From an uncultured Clostridia bacterium (GTDB lineage Bacteria; Bacillota; Clostridia; Christensenellales; CAG-917): 5,859 bases of DNA. The stretch spans positions 1 through 5,859 of the forward strand of contig CANQCC010000090.1 of assembly GCA_947589635.1 (NCBI GenBank), given 5' to 3'. A program made the translations under genes and the position numbers. The notes beneath the pieces were generated by a model. The model did no database searches and was not told the origin of the DNA. It saw nothing but the letters and a program-made list of their open reading frames with translations. This document shows, one piece after another, positions 3,879 to 5,859 of this stretch. The stretch's first letter is position 1. Each line of letters starts with the position of its first letter.

Positions 3879-5561
3879 ATGTTTGAAAAGCAATTGGCTG
3901 AAGCCCTCGCCGTAAACGGACTTTCGGCGCAGGACGTGGAGGGCGCCCTCGAAGTGCCCAAAGAGACAAAACTCGGCGACATATGTTTGCCCTGCTTCAA
4001 GTTTTCGCGCATGCTTAAAAAGGCTCCCAACGCGATAGCGGCGGAGCTTGCGCCCCATGCGGAAGCGCTCGGCTTCGTGGACAGAGCGGAGACGGTGGGC
4101 GGATATCTCAACGTCTTCTTCTCGCGCGAGCAGGTCGCAAAGTTTGTCGCGCCTCTTTCCCTCAGCGATACGGTAGGGACAAGCGACGAAGGCAACGGCA
4201 AAACGATTTGCATAGACTATAGCTCCGTAAACATCGCCAAACCCTTCCACATAGGGCACCTCAGCACGACGGTGATAGGCGGCGCGCTCTACAGGATATT
4301 CAAGCACCTCGGTTATAACGCCGTAGGCATAAACCATCTGGGCGATTGGGGCACGCAATTCGGCAAGCTGATAGTCGCCACACGCAAGTGGTCCTCAATA
4401 GAAGAGGTCGAAAAAAACGACGAATACTTTTTGAACTCGCTGTACGTGCGCTACCATAAAGAGGCGGAGTCTCATCCCGAAATGGACGACGAGGCGCGCG
4501 CCTGGTTTAAGCGCATAGAGGACGGCGACGAGCAGGCGCAGGCATACTTCAAGGTGTTCAAGGACGTGACCATGCGCGCGGTGAGCAAAGTGTACGACCG
4601 CCTGAAGATAACTTTTGACAGCTATGCGGGCGAAAGTTTTTACAACGACAAGATGGCGCCCTGTCTCGATATTCTTACGGAAAAGGGGCTGCTTAAAGAG
4701 AGCGACGGCGCAAAGGTGGTCGATCTTGACGAATACGGCATGCCGCCCTGCCTTCTTGTCAAAGCGGACGGAGCTACCCTGTATGCCACCCGCGACATCG
4801 CCGCGGCGTACTACAGAAAGAAAACTTATGATTTCTATAAATGCCTGTACGTGGTGGCATATCAGCAGAATCTGCACTTTAAGCAGCTGTTTCAAGTGCT
4901 TAAACTTATGGATTTTGCAGGCGCCGAGGATATGGAACACATAGCGTTCGGCATGGTATCCATGGAGGACGGCTCCATGTCCACAAGAAACGGGCGCGTG
5001 ATATGGCTTAAGGAAGTGCTGGACAGAGCGGTGGAAAAGGCCGCAAAAATAATCGAGGAGAAAAACCCCAACATCTCAAACAAGGCGCAGATCGCCGAAA
5101 GCGTGGGAGTGGGTGCGGTCATCTTCAGCGCGCTTTGGAACAACCGCATAAAGGATATCGTGTTCAGCTATGATAAAGTCCTCAACTTCGACGGCGAGAC
5201 CGCTCCGTATGTGCAATACACCTACGCGAGGTGCGCAAGCGCTCTGAGAAAGGGCGGCGCCTTCGACGTAAACGCAGCCTCTCTTGAGGCGATAACGGAC
5301 GACGAGAGCTATGAAGTCGTCAAAAGCTTGCTCTCCTTTAGCGACAGCGTAAAGCTGGCGGCAAAACTTCGCGAACCCTGCATGGTCACAAGGCATATAG
5401 TCGACCTCGCAAGCAAGTTCAATCGCTTTTACATCGACCACCGCATCGTCGTCGACGACGCCGGCACAAGAAACGCGCGCCTTATGCTGACCGCCGCGGT
5501 CAAACATACGATAGGCACGGGACTTGCGCTGCTTGGCATAGACGCCCCCGAAGAGATGTGA
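3879..5561 (+). CDS. argS: Arginyl-tRNA synthetase
   Basis: This 560-aa class I aminoacyl-tRNA synthetase joins arginine to tRNA-Arg using ATP in the cytoplasm. The N-terminal ArgRS-specific domain spans about residues 1-85 (KLGDICLPCF, GGYLNVFF). The Rossmann catalytic domain has KPFHIGH with HIGH at 124-127, followed by GINHLGDWGTQFGKL (150-164), ATRDIAAA (303-310) and YVVAYQQNLHF (324-334). The second signature is MSTRNG (367-372), the ArgRS form of KMSKS, here preceded by GS rather than lysine, as is common in ArgRS. The DALR-type anticodon-binding domain covers about 440-560 (YVQYTYARCASALRK, KFNRFYIDHRIV). The protein ends in LLGIDAPEEM, the usual C-terminus, so it is complete and of normal length. 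The ATG at 3879 has AAAGGA six bases upstream. A GCGC-GAAA-GCGC hairpin (3855-3866) lies just before this site. It is a single-gene transcription unit with its own terminator. Confidence 0.98.
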   Translation: MFEKQLAEALAVNGLSAQDVEGALEVPKETKLGDICLPCFKFSRMLKKAPNAIAAELAPHAEALGFVDRAETVGGYLNVFFSREQVAKFVAPLSLSDTVGTSDEGNGKTICIDYSSVNIAKPFHIGHLSTTVIGGALYRIFKHLGYNAVGINHLGDWGTQFGKLIVATRKWSSIEEVEKNDEYFLNSLYVRYHKEAESHPEMDDEARAWFKRIEDGDEQAQAYFKVFKDVTMRAVSKVYDRLKITFDSYAGESFYNDKMAPCLDILTEKGLLKESDGAKVVDLDEYGMPPCLLVKADGATLYATRDIAAAYYRKKTYDFYKCLYVVAYQQNLHFKQLFQVLKLMDFAGAEDMEHIAFGMVSMEDGSMSTRNGRVIWLKEVLDRAVEKAAKIIEEKNPNISNKAQIAESVGVGAVIFSALWNNRIKDIVFSYDKVLNFDGETAPYVQYTYARCASALRKGGAFDVNAASLEAITDDESYEVVKSLLSFSDSVKLAAKLREPCMVTRHIVDLASKFNRFYIDHRIVVDDAGTRNARLMLTAAVKHTIGTGLALLGIDAPEEM

Positions 5562-5640
5562 CCAGTAGCGCCTAATGTAGGCGCGAGACGTCAAAAATAA
5601 GAAGATAAATAAGACTTGAAAACTTGGCGAAAGGCCTGTT

Positions 5641-5670
5641 AAAAGCGGCAAATTTTTTGCCGCTTTTGTC
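5641..5670 (+). terminator. Terminator of argS
   Basis: A 12-bp perfect inverted repeat, AAAAGCGGCAAA (5641-5652) with TTTGCCGCTTTT (5656-5667), has a 3-base loop and its T-run built into the 3' arm. It lies 80 bases after the argS stop. A second small hairpin (GCGCC 5568-5572, GGCGC 5580-5584) lies right after the stop but has no T-run. Confidence 0.85.
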
Positions 5671-5672
5671 AT

Positions 5673-5697
5673 AAAAAACCGCCGGGCGAGCCGACGG
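5673..5697 (-). terminator. Terminator of lepB
   Basis: On the minus strand CCGTCGG and CCGGCGG (plus 5691-5697 and 5679-5685) form a 7-bp stem with one G-U pair and a 5-base loop, followed by six T (plus 5673-5678). It lies 21 bases after the lepB stop and faces the argS terminator, so the two convergent genes are insulated. Confidence 0.85.
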
Positions 5698-5718
5698 ATC
5701 TTATTGTTTTACGGCTTT

Positions 5719-5859
5719 TTATGGCTTTCGGAATTTGCCGTTTATGCCTTTTATCAAAAAGCATTTGCCTTCCACACAGCTGAGGGGGACAGGGCCTTTT
5801 ATTCTGCTGTCGAGGGACTCGTTTCTGTTATCGCCCATGCAGAACACTTCGCCGTCGCC
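5719..5859 (-). CDS. lepB: Signal peptidase I, C-terminal fragment (runs off the right edge)
   Basis: The last 46 codons of a minus-strand gene read GDGEVFCMGDNRNESLDSRI at the window edge, and then continue to a TAA at 5719-5721. MGDNRNESLDSR is the conserved box E (GDNRxNSxDSR) of type I signal peptidases, the membrane-bound Ser/Lys proteases that remove signal peptides from exported proteins. In box E the Asp and Arg residues help hold the catalytic site. The following GPVPLSCVEGKCFLI matches the usual GPVP..I.GK end of these enzymes. The catalytic Ser and Lys and the membrane anchor lie outside the window. The two cysteines in CVEGKC and the short basic tail GKFRKP are mild deviations. 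The gene converges on argS. Confidence 0.93.
   Translation of the reverse strand, partial: GDGEVFCMGDNRNESLDSRIKGPVPLSCVEGKCFLIKGINGKFRKP

Noticed and set aside
3804..4358. Long open frame on the minus strand opposite the start of argS
   Set aside because: It overlaps a clear argS reading frame, has no ribosome site, and its protein has no recognisable character; it is a shadow of argS codon bias. The same holds for the minus-strand frames at 4395-4940 and 5076-5672.

Overview
The window looks like a piece of a Firmicutes chromosome, probably Clostridia. The signs are strong AGGAGG-type ribosome binding sites, a tRNA-Ala(GGC) with an encoded CCA end, hairpin-plus-T-run terminators, and the styles of the ArgRS, signal peptidase I and C45 acyltransferase proteins. 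A finer placement cannot be read from this sequence alone.

Layout, left to right. (1) 1-260: the terminator of a plus-strand gene lying outside the window, about 100 bases with no recognisable gene, then the terminator of the next, minus-strand operon. (2) 261-2203, all minus strand: a compact four-gene operon that is visibly more AT-rich than the housekeeping genes. In transcription order it holds a 106-aa protein with a PHVHMWDW motif, two tandem paralogous zinc-ribbon proteins of 152 and 153 aa, and a DUF4417 protein. The genes overlap or sit 9 bases apart, so translation is probably coupled. This is the accessory part of the window. Its architecture resembles a displaced toxin tip followed by duplicated immunity genes, but that function is inferred, not shown. 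(3) 2408-2598, minus strand: tRNA-Ala(GGC) with its own promoter and terminator. It carries C instead of the nearly universal T at position 55 of the T loop. (4) 2683-3732, minus strand: a complete C45-family (penicillin acyltransferase-like) self-processing Ntn hydrolase. (5) 3733-3878: a divergent promoter region. (6) 3879-5561, plus strand: complete argS. (7) 5562-5859: two facing terminators and the 3' end of a minus-strand signal peptidase I gene (lepB) that runs off the right edge.

The argS, lepB and tRNA genes are core translation and secretion functions. The C45 enzyme is a stand-alone hydrolase or acyltransferase of unknown substrate. The four-gene operon lies on the 3' side of the tRNA gene, a usual place for acquired DNA, but no integrase, transposase or convincing att repeat is visible. 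No CRISPR array, riboswitch, T-box or insertion sequence was recognised.
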